DNA of 18,403 bases from Treponema sp. (GCA_031258265.1 JAIRNB010000087.1:1-18403), one strand, 5' to 3'; positions 9,073 to 15,504 are shown, counted from the stretch's first letter. Notes: generated by a model from the sequence alone, not told the origin. Numbers and translations: made by a program.

Positions 9073-9116
9073 GATTTTTTGCCCAGGCGCCTGTGGCGCC
9101 CTATATGCAAAAAATC
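9073..9116. repeat. Nested inverted repeat in the rpoB leader (GC core)
   Basis: Outer arms GATTTTTTGC (9073-9082) and GCAAAAAATC (9107-9116) are perfect. Inside sits a second stem GGCGCC (9086-9091)/GGCGCC (9095-9100) with a 3-nt loop. The layout of an outer inverted repeat plus a GC core hairpin is repeated elsewhere in this window (13707-13947). Confidence 0.75.
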
Positions 9117-9136
9117 ACGATTATTGGGCAGCTTTC

Positions 9137-9209
9137 GGAGTTTGTAAGGTATAAATATTCATTAACATGAATATTTATACTATTTTAAGCGCAAAGCGCA
9201 ACAAACTCC
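9137..9209. repeat. Nested inverted repeat in the rpoB leader (AT core)
   Basis: Outer arms GGAGTTTGT (9137-9145) and ACAAACTCC (9201-9209) enclose a perfect 14-bp AT-rich palindrome, GTATAAATATTCAT (9149-9162) and ATGAATATTTATAC (9167-9180), with loop TAAC. It looks like a small mobile or structured element rather than ordinary leader sequence. Confidence 0.8.
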
Positions 9210-9240
9210 TGGACAAGCCCGGCCCTGTTCCACGAATCAC

Positions 9241-9269
9241 AAAAAGGGACCGGTTATACACCGGATCCC
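9241..9269 (-). terminator. Probable attenuator/terminator between rplL and rpoB
   Basis: On the minus strand the arm GGGATCCGGT (9260-9269) pairs with ACCGGTCCC (9246-9254) with one bulged base and a 5-nt loop. It is followed at once by TTTTT (9241-9245). This is the form of an intrinsic terminator. Because rpoB lies ~200 bp further on in the same direction, partial termination that sets the L7/L12-to-beta ratio is the likely role (inference from the E. coli rplL-rpoB attenuator). Confidence 0.65.
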
Positions 9270-9369
9270 CGTCCATGAAGGTGAGAAGAATAGAGCCCCT
9301 AAGAGGCATTGCCGGTATCCCCGGCTAAGGCGGCCAGGCATACCCTTACATCTACTATTCCGTTTGGTC

Positions 9370-9756
9370 TTACTGAATATCAACGGTACCGCCCGCGGCA
9401 GTGATCGATTCCTTGATTTTCGCAGCCTCTTCTTTGGAGACACTCTCTTTGAGGGACTTAGGCGCCCCTTCAACCAGATCCTTGGCTTCCTTGAGGCCCA
9501 GGCCGGTAACCGCCCGGACTTCTTTGATAACCGCGATCTTCTTGGTATCGTCATAGGCCTTTAGAATAACGTTAAATTCGGTCTGCTCCTCCACAGCCTC
9601 GGCAGGCGCCGCGCCCGCGGGGGCCCCAACCGCCACCGCTACAGGGGCGGCGGCGGATACACCAAACTTCTCTTCCAGAGCCTTGACCAGTTCAGAAACC
9701 TCCAGAACAGTCATGGATGAAATCGCCTCAATAATCTCTTCTTTCGTGGCTGCCAT
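9370..9756 (-). CDS. rplL: 50S ribosomal protein L7/L12
   Basis: Acidic stalk protein of the large subunit that recruits translation factors. Its 128 residues match the family length. Seen: the N-terminal dimerisation/L10-binding helices (KEEIIEAISSMTVLEVSELV), an Ala/Pro/Gly-rich hinge at ~34-57, and the conserved C-terminal domain with EKTEFNVIL-like and VRAVTGLGLKEAKDLVE segments. An AAGGAG ribosome site precedes the ATG. It follows rplJ by 182 bp, rather wide for this pair, and is separated from rpoB by an attenuator-like hairpin. Confidence 0.98.
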   Translation of the reverse strand: MAATKEEIIEAISSMTVLEVSELVKALEEKFGVSAAAPVAVAVGAPAGAAPAEAVEEQTEFNVILKAYDDTKKIAVIKEVRAVTGLGLKEAKDLVEGAPKSLKESVSKEEAAKIKESITAAGGTVDIQ

Positions 9757-9938
9757 CTTAGCTTCTCCTTACAATGTAGTAGCGCCCCACAGGGGGCGCG
9801 GGGACCGGCCGGAAACCCGGCAGGACCCGGAGGCTTTCCCAAAACCACAGTTTTTCGGAAAACTCCCTATACGATCCGACAGGACAGCAGCTTCGGACAA
9901 GGAATCGTCCGGGAAGCCTGACGGATAGATATACTTTT

Positions 9939-10478
9939 TTAAGCGGTTTTTTTATCGCCCGCCGCTTTGATCACCCGTACCAGCCGGGAGGGAATATCGT
10001 TAAGGGCCCCGGCCAGATTCCGGGCAGGGCCATTCAACACCGACATAAGCATGGAGACAAGTTCCAGCCTGCCAGGAAGTTTGGAGAAGGCCGCCGTTTC
10101 CTGGGCGCTAAAAACCGAATCCCCAATAAGGGCCCCTTTAACCTGCAGGGCCGGAAATTCCTGGGTAAAATTCAAGAGGATCTTGGCGACCTCGTTGGAA
10201 TCCTGGGGGGCAATCGCCACCGCCGTAGGTCCAACCAGGTAGTCCGCCACCGCGCCGGGGGCGGAAAGCTGTTGAAAGGCGATCCGGGCAAAGTTGTTCT
10301 TCACCACCTTGTACAATACGCCCTTGGTCCGCAGTTGTTTCCGCAGGGCGCTTATCTGTTCCACCGTAAGGCCCCGGTAATCGGTAAAAATAAAATCCTT
10401 GGAAGCGCCCAAGGCCTCTTTGATTTCCTGAATGGCCTTGGTTTTGCTCTCCTGTATCTTTTTCGCTACAATCGCCAT
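9939..10478 (-). CDS. rplJ: 50S ribosomal protein L10
   Basis: Stalk base protein that anchors L7/L12 dimers on 23S rRNA. The start chosen at 10478 gives 179 residues beginning MAIVAKKIQESK and is preceded by a GGAAGGGG ribosome site. An upstream in-frame ATG at 10544 would add 22 residues unlike the family. Seen: the FTDYRGLTVEQISALRKQLR block and the VVKNNFARIAF block typical of L10, plus the C-terminal L7/L12-binding helix region. It sits between rplA and rplL in the standard order. In other bacteria the L10-L7/L12 complex represses its own mRNA leader. Confidence 0.97.
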   Translation of the reverse strand: MAIVAKKIQESKTKAIQEIKEALGASKDFIFTDYRGLTVEQISALRKQLRTKGVLYKVVKNNFARIAFQQLSAPGAVADYLVGPTAVAIAPQDSNEVAKILLNFTQEFPALQVKGALIGDSVFSAQETAAFSKLPGRLELVSMLMSVLNGPARNLAGALNDIPSRLVRVIKAAGDKKTA

Positions 10479-10620
10479 ATTGCTATACCCCTTCCTGCGG
10501 GACGAGCGGTCCGCCGTCCCCCTATCGTAGAATTTGCCCTGCAAATTCCTTTAATTCGTCCATCCGTTCGTCAAAAAAACATCCGAAAATACATCGAAGG
10601 CGCCAAAAAACCGCGGACCC
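10479..10620 (-). promoter_or_regulatory. rplA-rplJ intergenic leader, candidate L10 autoregulatory region
   Basis: This 142-bp untranslated stretch directly precedes rplJ, where the L10 leader lies in other bacteria. It contains a perfect 8-bp hairpin, GAATTTGC (10530-10537) and GCAAATTC (10541-10548), with a 3-nt loop, and a short GC palindrome GCGGTCCGC near 10506-10514. A regulatory role is inferred from position and structure. I did not match it base by base to the known L10-leader consensus. Confidence 0.4.
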
Positions 10621-11301
10621 TTACTCCTCGTCCTTAATCGAAACCCACACCCCAGGCCCCATGGTGGAAGCCACGGAAACGGTCTGGACAAACTCACCCT
10701 TGGTATCGGCGGGCCGCTTGCGCTTTATCTCAGTGACGGCGGTCTTTACATTCTCCTCCAGCTTTTCCCCCTCCATAGACACCTTTCCCACCGCCAAATG
10801 CACCACCCCGGTTTTATCGGCCCGGAATTCAGTACGGCCCTTTTTCAGTTCCGCCAGCGCGCCTTTCAGATCAAAGGTAACGGTGCCAGTCTTGGGATTG
10901 GGCATAAGCCCCTTACGGCCCAGGACCATACCCAGTTTACCCACATCCTTCATCATGTCCGGGGTAGCCACCGCCACATCAAATTCGGTCCAGCCGCCCT
11001 TCACCTTTTCGATTAGATCGCCGGCCCCCACAAAGGCGGCCCCGGCTTCCTGGGCTTCCTTTTCTTTTTCCGGCTTGCAGAACACCAGTATCTTCTTTTC
11101 GCCCCGGAACTGGTGGGGAAGCACCATCGTATCCCGGACAGACTGATTTTTCTTAAGGCTCAGTTTAACCGAAAGATCCACCGTCTCGTCAAATTTAGCG
11201 TATGACAGGGTTTTTACCAGATTCAACGCTTCCTTCAACTCGTATGAAGCGCCGGTATCGTATTTCTTGCTGTTTTCCTGATACTTTTTTCCACGACTCA
11301 T
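10621..11301 (-). CDS. rplA: 50S ribosomal protein L1
   Basis: Large-subunit protein of the L1 stalk, which binds 23S rRNA and assists release of E-site tRNA; in several bacteria it also represses its own operon. Its 226 residues are normal length. Seen: the KFDETVDLSVKL N-terminal block, LGRKGLMPNPKTGTV (the highly conserved L1 signature), and the FRADKTGVVHLAVGKVSM block. The start ATG overlaps the rplK stop by four bases (ATGA), and a GGAGGTGG ribosome site lies inside the rplK 3' end, so the two are translationally coupled. Confidence 0.99.
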   Translation of the reverse strand: MSRGKKYQENSKKYDTGASYELKEALNLVKTLSYAKFDETVDLSVKLSLKKNQSVRDTMVLPHQFRGEKKILVFCKPEKEKEAQEAGAAFVGAGDLIEKVKGGWTEFDVAVATPDMMKDVGKLGMVLGRKGLMPNPKTGTVTFDLKGALAELKKGRTEFRADKTGVVHLAVGKVSMEGEKLEENVKTAVTEIKRKRPADTKGEFVQTVSVASTMGPGVWVSIKDEE

Positions 11302-11729
11302 CGTTCCACCTCCACACCCATGGACCGGGCCGTGCCGGCAATGATCCGCATGGCGGCTTCCGTATCATTGGCGGAAAGATCCGTCATCTTTAATTTGGCG
11401 ATCTCCTCAAGCTTCGCCCTGGGAAGCTTGCCCACCTTGGTCCTGTGGGATTCCGGGGAACCCTTCTCCAGATCGATAGCCTTCTTAATAAGCACCGAAG
11501 CCGGAGGCGTTTTAAGGATAAAGGTAAAAGTCTTGTCCTGGTAAACGGTAATTACCACCGGGATAATAAGCCCCGCCTCCATAGCCTTTGTCCTGTCGTT
11601 GAACTGCTGAACAAACTGGGGGGCGCTGACCCCGTGGGGACCAAGGGCAGGACCCACAGGGGGGGCCGGCGTGGCCTTACCCGCGGGACACTGCAGCTTG
11701 ATCATCGCCATGATCTTCTTCTTTGCCAT
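11298..11729 (-). CDS. rplK: 50S ribosomal protein L11
   Basis: GTPase-centre protein of the large subunit, needed for factor-dependent steps and, in many bacteria, for RelA activation. Its 143 residues are of standard length. Seen: the proline-rich N-terminal block ATPAPPVGPALGPHGV and the C-terminal rRNA-binding domain ending with the MRIIAGTARSMGVEV signature. An AAGGAG ribosome site precedes the ATG. It lies 82 bp after nusG and overlaps rplA. Confidence 0.99.
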   Translation of the reverse strand: MAKKKIMAMIKLQCPAGKATPAPPVGPALGPHGVSAPQFVQQFNDRTKAMEAGLIIPVVITVYQDKTFTFILKTPPASVLIKKAIDLEKGSPESHRTKVGKLPRAKLEEIAKLKMTDLSANDTEAAMRIIAGTARSMGVEVER

Positions 11730-11811
11730 ATATTACTCCTTCGTGGTACTGCCGGGGCAAACGGCTAACGGGGCGGACCCCTCCCACTTAAATCCCCCTT
11801 AAAATCCGGGA

Positions 11812-12375
11812 CTACTGCTTCTCCACCTGCAGAAGATCAACTTCCACCGGCGTATTACGTCCAAAAATACCAACCATTACCTTGAGCTTGCCCTTTTCCT
11901 GATTCACCTCTTCGATAGTTCCGGTAAAAGATTCAAAGGGACCGTCGATGATCTTAACCTGTTCCCCGGCGGAAAAACTCTGCCGCACCCGGACCGGCCG
12001 TTCACCCTTAATATCGCCGGATTTCTGCAGCATATTCCGGACCTCATCGGCGGGCAAAGGCTGGGGCTTGGCGTCCCCCAGGGTCCCCACAAAACCATGG
12101 ACCCCCTGGATTTTCTTCAGCCTGGAGCAGTTAGCCTTCCATACCACCGGAACATCGGGAAGATCCATCTCTATAAATATATAACCGGAATAGGTCTTCC
12201 GGGTCCTCACCCGCCGCTTTCCGCCCTGGGTATCCGCCACTTCTTCAATGGGAATCTTGACATCAAGAACAACTTCCTTATCCAGTTCGCCGTTTTTGAG
12301 CATCATGCGGATAATTTTTTCTATCTTGTTCTCCCACCCCGTGGAAGTTTGAACCGCGTACCAACCCGAAGCCAT
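11812..12375 (-). CDS. nusG: Transcription termination/antitermination protein NusG
   Basis: RNA polymerase elongation factor that bridges to ribosomes or Rho. Its 187 residues are typical. Seen: the N-terminal NGN domain starting WYAVQTSTGWENKI and including SGYIFIEMD and the GFVG loop, then the C-terminal KOW domain (GEQVKIIDGPFESFTGTIEEVN) from ~residue 133. The start ATG follows a GAAGGA ribosome site and lies 18 bp after secE, the usual secE-nusG pairing. Confidence 0.98.
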   Translation of the reverse strand: MASGWYAVQTSTGWENKIEKIIRMMLKNGELDKEVVLDVKIPIEEVADTQGGKRRVRTRKTYSGYIFIEMDLPDVPVVWKANCSRLKKIQGVHGFVGTLGDAKPQPLPADEVRNMLQKSGDIKGERPVRVRQSFSAGEQVKIIDGPFESFTGTIEEVNQEKGKLKVMVGIFGRNTPVEVDLLQVEKQ

Positions 12376-12393
12376 GGTCTTCCTTCGATTTGC

Positions 12394-12573
12394 CTAGAAT
12401 ATCGCCCGAATACCAACAAGGAGCAGCATATCCACCAGCCCCAGAGCCGCCGCAATGATAACAGTAGAGATAATAACCACCTTAACGGAACTAACCACGT
12501 CATCCCGGCCAGGCCATACCACCTTCCTGAGTTCCGCGTAAGACTCTTTGACAAACTGGACAAGTTTGTTCAT
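12394..12573 (-). CDS. secE: Preprotein translocase subunit SecE
   Basis: Short SecE of the single-membrane-segment type, 59 residues, part of the SecYEG protein channel in the inner membrane. Seen: the amphipathic N-terminal helix with the conserved KESYAELRKVVWPGRDD segment (the V-x-W-P motif is diagnostic), followed by one hydrophobic transmembrane segment (~residues 32-53). It begins MNKLVQFVKE and ends GIRAIF. Location directly upstream of nusG is the universal arrangement and supports the call. It is preceded by a 540-bp repeat-rich spacer after tRNA-Trp. Confidence 0.95.
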   Translation of the reverse strand: MNKLVQFVKESYAELRKVVWPGRDDVVSSVKVVIISTVIIAAALGLVDMLLLVGIRAIF

Positions 12574-12781
12574 ACCACCCTACCTTCTCTTTGGTTTTCC
12601 ACAACACAATCCAACTATTAAGGGGGGGCTGTTACCGGACAAAAACCCCGTCATAGGACATTTTTTGTCCGCCCCCCCTGCGCTCCATAGTCCTCCCGGA
12701 CTTCGTCCGGTCCGGTCTATTCCGCTACCCCCCTGGCGCAGACAACCGGAAAACCCGCTTGCAAGCTGCCACAATCTTCCC

Positions 12782-12804
12782 AGGCGCAGAAGGCCTCGCC
12801 CTCC
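12782..12804 (-). repeat. Third partial copy of the tRNA-Trp 3' end
   Basis: On the plus strand AGGCGCAGAAGGCCTCG followed by CCCTCC repeats the sequence at 12900-12922 exactly. It corresponds to the T-stem and acceptor 3' strand of tRNA-Trp (13114-13138) with two T-loop bases missing. It cannot form a tRNA, as the 5' two-thirds are absent. Confidence 0.85.
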
Positions 12805-12916
12805 CGGCAAGGCCGCGATAAGCCTTCGAGGCCGAAATCCCTCTTTGTCATATCGCCCCCGGCTATTGCAATCTCCGGCTTTTCTTAAATTTTCTTCCCA
12901 GGCGCAGAAGGCCTCG
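12803..12916 (-). repeat. 114-bp repeat unit, distal copy
   Basis: It matches 13017-13130 over the whole 114 bp with one mismatch (g at 12834 against t at 13048). The end nearest the tRNA carries a copy of the 3' strand of tRNA-Trp; the other end has the GGCAAGG/GGCCTCG palindromic stretch. The copies lie 214 bp apart in the same orientation. Confidence 0.93.
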
Positions 12917-13016
12917 CCCTCCACTCGCCGGCCTCCTGCCGGCTCCTGCCGGGCCGGGCTTAACGCTAAAACGCCATCCATGGCGTTTTACCTTGCCGGC
13001 CCTGCGCCCTGCTTGG

Positions 13017-13112
13017 CCCGGCAAGGCCGCGATAAGCCTTCGAGGCCTAAATCCCTCTTTGTCATATCGCCCCCGGCTATTGCAATCTCCGGCTTTTCTT
13101 AAATTTTCTTCC

Positions 13113-13130
<18 letters not shown>
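13017..13130 (-). repeat. 114-bp repeat unit, proximal copy, running into tRNA-Trp
   Basis: Near-identical to 12803-12916. Here the last 18 bp (13113-13130) are the genuine 3' end of tRNA-Trp, so the repeat begins inside the tRNA gene. This is the pattern expected when an element or duplication uses a tRNA 3' end. Confidence 0.93.
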
Positions 13131-13185
<55 letters not shown>

Positions 13186-13245
13186 CTGTTTGCTAATCCG
13201 CCTACCCTGTAGGCCCACCCGTAACAAAACCCGGCGGAAACCGCC

Positions 13246-13419
13246 TTACTTTATTTTGGTCTCCTTGTGGAGGGTATGTTTCCGGTCAAAGGGGCAGTAT
13301 TTTTTCAGTTCCAGCTTCTCCTGGGTATTCCGCCGGTTCTTCGCGGTGGTGTAGTTCCGCCGCTTACACTCGCTGCATTGAAGGGCCACCAGTTCCACAA
13401 CCTGTTTCTTGCTCGCCAT
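13246..13419 (-). CDS. rpmG: 50S ribosomal protein L33
   Basis: Small large-subunit protein, 57 residues, beginning MASKKQVVEL. Seen: the first zinc-type pair CSEC at residues 15-18, the family core RRNYTTAKNRRN, KLELKKYCPFD and RKHTLHKE. The second cysteine pair is incomplete (Cys-Pro-Phe-Asp), so zinc binding may be altered or use Asp; I recall a similar CPRD form in some Gram-positive L33 paralogues. An AAGGG ribosome site lies upstream. It sits between tRNA-Thr and tRNA-Trp, a conserved neighbourhood. Confidence 0.97.
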   Translation of the reverse strand: MASKKQVVELVALQCSECKRRNYTTAKNRRNTQEKLELKKYCPFDRKHTLHKETKIK

Positions 13420-13511
13420 ATCCCAATCCCTTCCGGCCCAAGGCCGGGCTTAATCCTGTTCTACGGGGTTTTTATCCAAACCCCACATAAAAAAAGCTCA
13501 ATTTGCCTCTT

Positions 13512-13584
13512 AGCCCTCGATCAGAATCGAACTGATGACCTTATCCTTACCATGGATATGCTCTGCCAACTGAGCTACAAGGGC
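13512..13584 (-). tRNA. tRNA-Thr (anticodon GGT)
   Basis: A 73-nt cloverleaf on the minus strand. The acceptor stem GCCCTTG pairs with CGAGGGC, the D arm is GCTC...GAGC, and the anticodon stem TATCC/GGATA holds loop ATGGTAA with anticodon GGT. The T arm carries TTCGATT. The discriminator is T and CCA is not encoded. It is the first gene of the tRNA-Thr/rpmG/tRNA-Trp/secE operon. Confidence 0.97.
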
Positions 13585-13627
13585 ATGTCCGGGCATAGCC
13601 AGGCGGACCGGACAATTAAGTCCAAAA

Positions 13628-13656
13628 AGCATATCAGAATCAAAAAAAAAGATCAA
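13628..13656 (-). promoter_or_regulatory. Probable sigma-70-type promoter of the tRNA-Thr/rpmG operon
   Basis: On the minus strand TTGATC (13651-13656) and TATGCT (13628-13633) are separated by 17 bp, which includes a nine-T run. Transcription would start near 13621, about 37 bp before tRNA-Thr. The spacing is ideal and the hexamers are close to consensus. Confidence 0.5.
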
Positions 13657-13706
13657 CACAGCTCCCAAAGGGCAGGTATATTGTTTTAGTAAGGGGATTT
13701 GTCTCA

Positions 13707-13772
13707 GGGTACATTCCCCTTATAAGCCCCAGAGGCTCCCCCGCCGGAAGGCGGATTCCTGGGTATGTACCC
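13707..13772. repeat. Nested palindrome 1 of 3
   Basis: Outer arms GGGTACAT (13707-13714) and ATGTACCC (13765-13772) enclose an inner hairpin CCGCC (13741-13745)/GGCGG (13750-13754) with a GGAA loop. Confidence 0.75.
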
Positions 13773-13784
13773 TTCGCATACAAT

Positions 13785-13846
13785 GAGCCTCCGCGGAGCA
13801 GAGCTCCGCGGTATCTTAAGCGTTGCTTTAGTCAAAACGGAGGCTC
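13785..13846. repeat. Nested palindrome 2 of 3
   Basis: Outer arms GAGCCTCCG (13785-13793) and CGGAGGCTC (13838-13846) compete with an inner hairpin CCGCGGAGC (13791-13799)/GCTCCGCGG (13803-13811) around AGA. The inner core GGAGCAGAGCTCC also occurs in palindrome 3. Confidence 0.8.
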
Positions 13847-13869
13847 GGTCGTAAGGAAATTTATAATAC

Positions 13870-13947
13870 GGTCTGGTTTAACACCAAATTTTTGTAAACG
13901 TTGCATTGTTTGAGCCGGAGCAGAGCTCCGGGGTATTAAACCAGACC
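13870..13947. repeat. Nested palindrome 3 of 3, downstream of tlpA
   Basis: Outer arms GGTCTGGTTTAA (13870-13881) and TTAAACCAGACC (13936-13947) are perfect over 12 bp and extend to 16 bp with one mismatch. The inner hairpin is CCGGAGC (13915-13921)/GCTCCGG (13925-13931) around AGA. It ends 6 bp from the tlpA stop and may serve as its terminator. Confidence 0.8.
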
Positions 13948-13953
13948 CTCGAA

Positions 13954-14475
13954 TCAAGGTACGCTGAGCAGGGCGGAAATGTCCCGGTTAAGCTCCCGCT
14001 GGCTATAGGCCCCCACCCTGACGGACTTAATAAACCCCTCCGCATCGATCATAAAGGTCTGGGGGATAGCGTAGATATTGTAGAGCTGCGAAATTTGCCC
14101 GTCCCGGTCCATGACCACGTTAAGATCGAGTTTCCCGGCCCGGAGAAAAGAGGAAACCTCCCGGTCCGTCTCGGCGCAGTTCACCGCCAGGCTTGTTAAA
14201 TCCTGGGATTTAGCGGCCAGGGCGGCAATAAGGGGTAATTCCCGGATACAGGGGCCACACCAGGTGGCCCAAAAGTGCAGGACCAGGGGCTTCCCCCGAT
14301 AATCCGACAGCTTTACGGTCCTGCCACCGGGGGCGGTAAAAGTAAAATCTGGGGCCTTCCTGCCCGCCGCCAGTTCATCCGCCCCGGCCGGCGGGGCCCA
14401 TAACAGAAGACCCGCCAGAATAATGCCGTTCAAGAGGCTTCCGGGCCAAAACCACCGTTTACAAACCTGCGTCAT
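13954..14475 (-). CDS. TlpA-like thioredoxin-fold disulfide reductase, secreted or membrane-tethered
   Basis: Extracytoplasmic thiol-disulfide protein of the TlpA/ResA type, 173 residues from the ATG at 14475. That start has an AAGGAG ribosome site and overlaps the upstream stop (ATGA). Seen: an N-terminal signal or anchor segment (hydrophobic ~13-30, ending APPAGA), a redoxin domain beginning APDFTF, and the active site WCGPC with Cys73 and Cys76. A cis-Pro motif (IPQTFMID) lies in the second half. Family knowledge: such proteins reduce or exchange disulfides on exported proteins using electrons passed across the membrane. The polyferredoxin upstream is the likely electron-supply partner (inference). 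Confidence 0.93.
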   Translation of the reverse strand: MTQVCKRWFWPGSLLNGIILAGLLLWAPPAGADELAAGRKAPDFTFTAPGGRTVKLSDYRGKPLVLHFWATWCGPCIRELPLIAALAAKSQDLTSLAVNCAETDREVSSFLRAGKLDLNVVMDRDGQISQLYNIYAIPQTFMIDAEGFIKSVRVGAYSQRELNRDISALLSVP

Positions 14476-15359
14476 AAGTTCTCCTTCGTCTTTTTTACCT
14501 GATCTCCCCGGATTCTTTTCCGGGAAAGGACCCCGGTCGGGCAGATTCCGATACATTCGCCGCAGCGAATACACTCCCGGTCAAGGGCACGCCGGGTATC
14601 CATTTTACAAACAGCGGCGCATTTCCCGCAATGGCTGCAGTTCTTCTCCTCGATTGCCATGCCGAACAGGGCAAAGCGGTTAAAAAGGCTGTAAACCGCC
14701 CCCAGGGGGCAGATAAAACGGCAGAAAGGCCGGAAGATGAACACCGAAGATACCGCAAAAACGGCCAACAGGACCAGCTTTAGAAAGAAAAGACCGCCGG
14801 TAAGCTCCCTAAAGGCCGCATTGAAAAGGACCAGGGGCAGTCCCGCCTCCAGAGTCCCGACGGGACAGAGGAATTTACAAAAAAACGGTTCCCCAAAACC
14901 GTAAACAAAGAAGGCCCCCAGGGGCAGGGCAAGAACCGGCAGAATCAAAAAACCGTATTTCAGCAGGGACAAGCGCCGGGTAAGGGGGCTTTTGGGTAGT
15001 TTTGGAGAAGGGAACTGGTACAGAAGTTCCTGGATAAGGCCAAAGGGGCAGAGGAAACCGCAGACCCCCCGGCCCAGGGCCGCGCCGGCCAGCAAAAGGA
15101 GGCCGGTAACAAAAAAGGGGAAACGGCCTTGGGAAAGGGAATTCTGCAAAGCCCCCAGGGGACAGGAGGCGATGGCCCCGGGGCAGGAATAACAGTTAAG
15201 GCCGGGGACGCAGAACCTTTTAAGGGGACTGCGGGACACGGTCCCCCGGGCGGCGCCATGGGCGAAGCCCCGGAGATCCGCGTTGCAGACCAGCAGGGAC
15301 AGGAACTGGACGGGCCGCCTTGACAGCCGGATTCCGTCGGAAACTTTTCCCCCTTCCAA
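14472..15359 (-). CDS. Membrane 4Fe-4S polyferredoxin (NapH/CcoG-like)
   Basis: Integral membrane iron-sulfur protein, likely moving electrons from cytoplasmic donors to the partner TlpA-like protein. Seen: several hydrophobic segments, Cys-rich motifs CYSCPG, GRGVCGFLCPFG, CKFLCPVG and FCRFICPLG characteristic of NapH-type proteins, and two C-terminal ferredoxin motifs (CSHCGKCAAVC and CIRCGECIGICP). The start is uncertain. The frame is open to an ATG at 15461, but that would overlap the upstream 45-residue gene by 95 bp. A TTG at 15359, just after that gene's stop, gives 295 residues starting ~14 residues before the conserved RRPVQFLSLLV; another TTG lies at 15374. The stop overlaps the tlpA start, so the genes are coupled. 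Confidence 0.87.
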   Translation of the reverse strand: MEGGKVSDGIRLSRRPVQFLSLLVCNADLRGFAHGAARGTVSRSPLKRFCVPGLNCYSCPGAIASCPLGALQNSLSQGRFPFFVTGLLLLAGAALGRGVCGFLCPFGLIQELLYQFPSPKLPKSPLTRRLSLLKYGFLILPVLALPLGAFFVYGFGEPFFCKFLCPVGTLEAGLPLVLFNAAFRELTGGLFFLKLVLLAVFAVSSVFIFRPFCRFICPLGAVYSLFNRFALFGMAIEEKNCSHCGKCAAVCKMDTRRALDRECIRCGECIGICPTGVLSRKRIRGDQVKKTKENL

Positions 15360-15366
15360 TCCCTGT

Positions 15367-15504
15367 TTACCCAATCCCGATACACTCCAGGCAGATAAAG
15401 ATCGCCTTCTTAAAAACCAGTTCCATGTCGCCAAGGGCAATGCCGGTGATAACAAAAACAAGCCCTAGGGCCAGAAGGGAAACCGGGATAACCGAATCTT
15501 TCAT
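15367..15504 (-). CDS. Small CXXC-motif membrane protein (CD1871A-like)
   Basis: A 45-residue protein, too short for routine ORF lists. Seen: short N terminus MKDSVIPV, one hydrophobic transmembrane segment (~residues 8-25), then KKAIFICLECIGIG at the extreme C terminus with the CLEC motif. This is the pattern I recall for the CD1871A family of CXXC-motif proteins, which sit upstream of a 4Fe-4S membrane protein and a TlpA protein in anaerobic bacteria. The same two partners follow here. The ribosome site is weak (AAGATTCA before ATG). A relay of thiol reduction across the membrane is plausible but unproven. Confidence 0.8.
   Translation of the reverse strand: MKDSVIPVSLLALGLVFVITGIALGDMELVFKKAIFICLECIGIG

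Larger units (their letters stand above)
9039..9369 (-). other. rplL-rpoB intergenic leader, 331 bp, palindrome-rich
   Basis: No gene is seen here. Reading in the operon direction, it holds an intrinsic-terminator-like hairpin (9241-9269), then two nested inverted-repeat structures (9137-9209 and 9073-9116), then the rpoB ribosome site. The position matches the rplL-rpoB attenuation region known in other bacteria, where part of the transcript ends before rpoB. The AT-rich palindrome is unlike the surrounding GC-rich sequence. Confidence 0.6.
12574..13112. other. secE-tRNA-Trp spacer, 539 bp of repeats and hairpins
   Basis: No convincing gene is seen. The spacer holds two copies of a 114-bp unit, extra copies of the tRNA-Trp 3' end, and several strong palindromes. 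One is a large hairpin at 12622-12678, with arms CGGACAAAAA/TTTTTGTCCG flanked by G7/C7 runs. Others are CCGGAC-TTC-GTCCGG at 12696-12710, an 11-bp-arm palindrome at 12967-12990, and CCTTGCCGG/CCGGCAAGG at 12991-12999 and 13018-13026. Such a spacer within a ribosomal operon is unusual. Confidence 0.75.
13585..13953. other. tlpA-tRNA-Thr spacer, 369 bp
   Basis: No gene is seen. From the tRNA side it holds the probable operon promoter (13628-13656), then three consecutive nested palindromes (13707-13772, 13785-13846, 13870-13947). The last is close enough to the tlpA stop to act as its terminator. Confidence 0.7.

Noticed and set aside
9039..9110. N-terminal extension of RpoB by 24 residues
   Set aside because: The extension lies in the leader palindrome, has a basic composition unlike RpoB, and the ATG at 9038 has a strong ribosome site.
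12580..12981. 133-codon minus-strand frame upstream of secE
   Set aside because: It is built from the 114-bp repeat, a tRNA-end copy and palindromes, shows no family features and has no good ribosome site.
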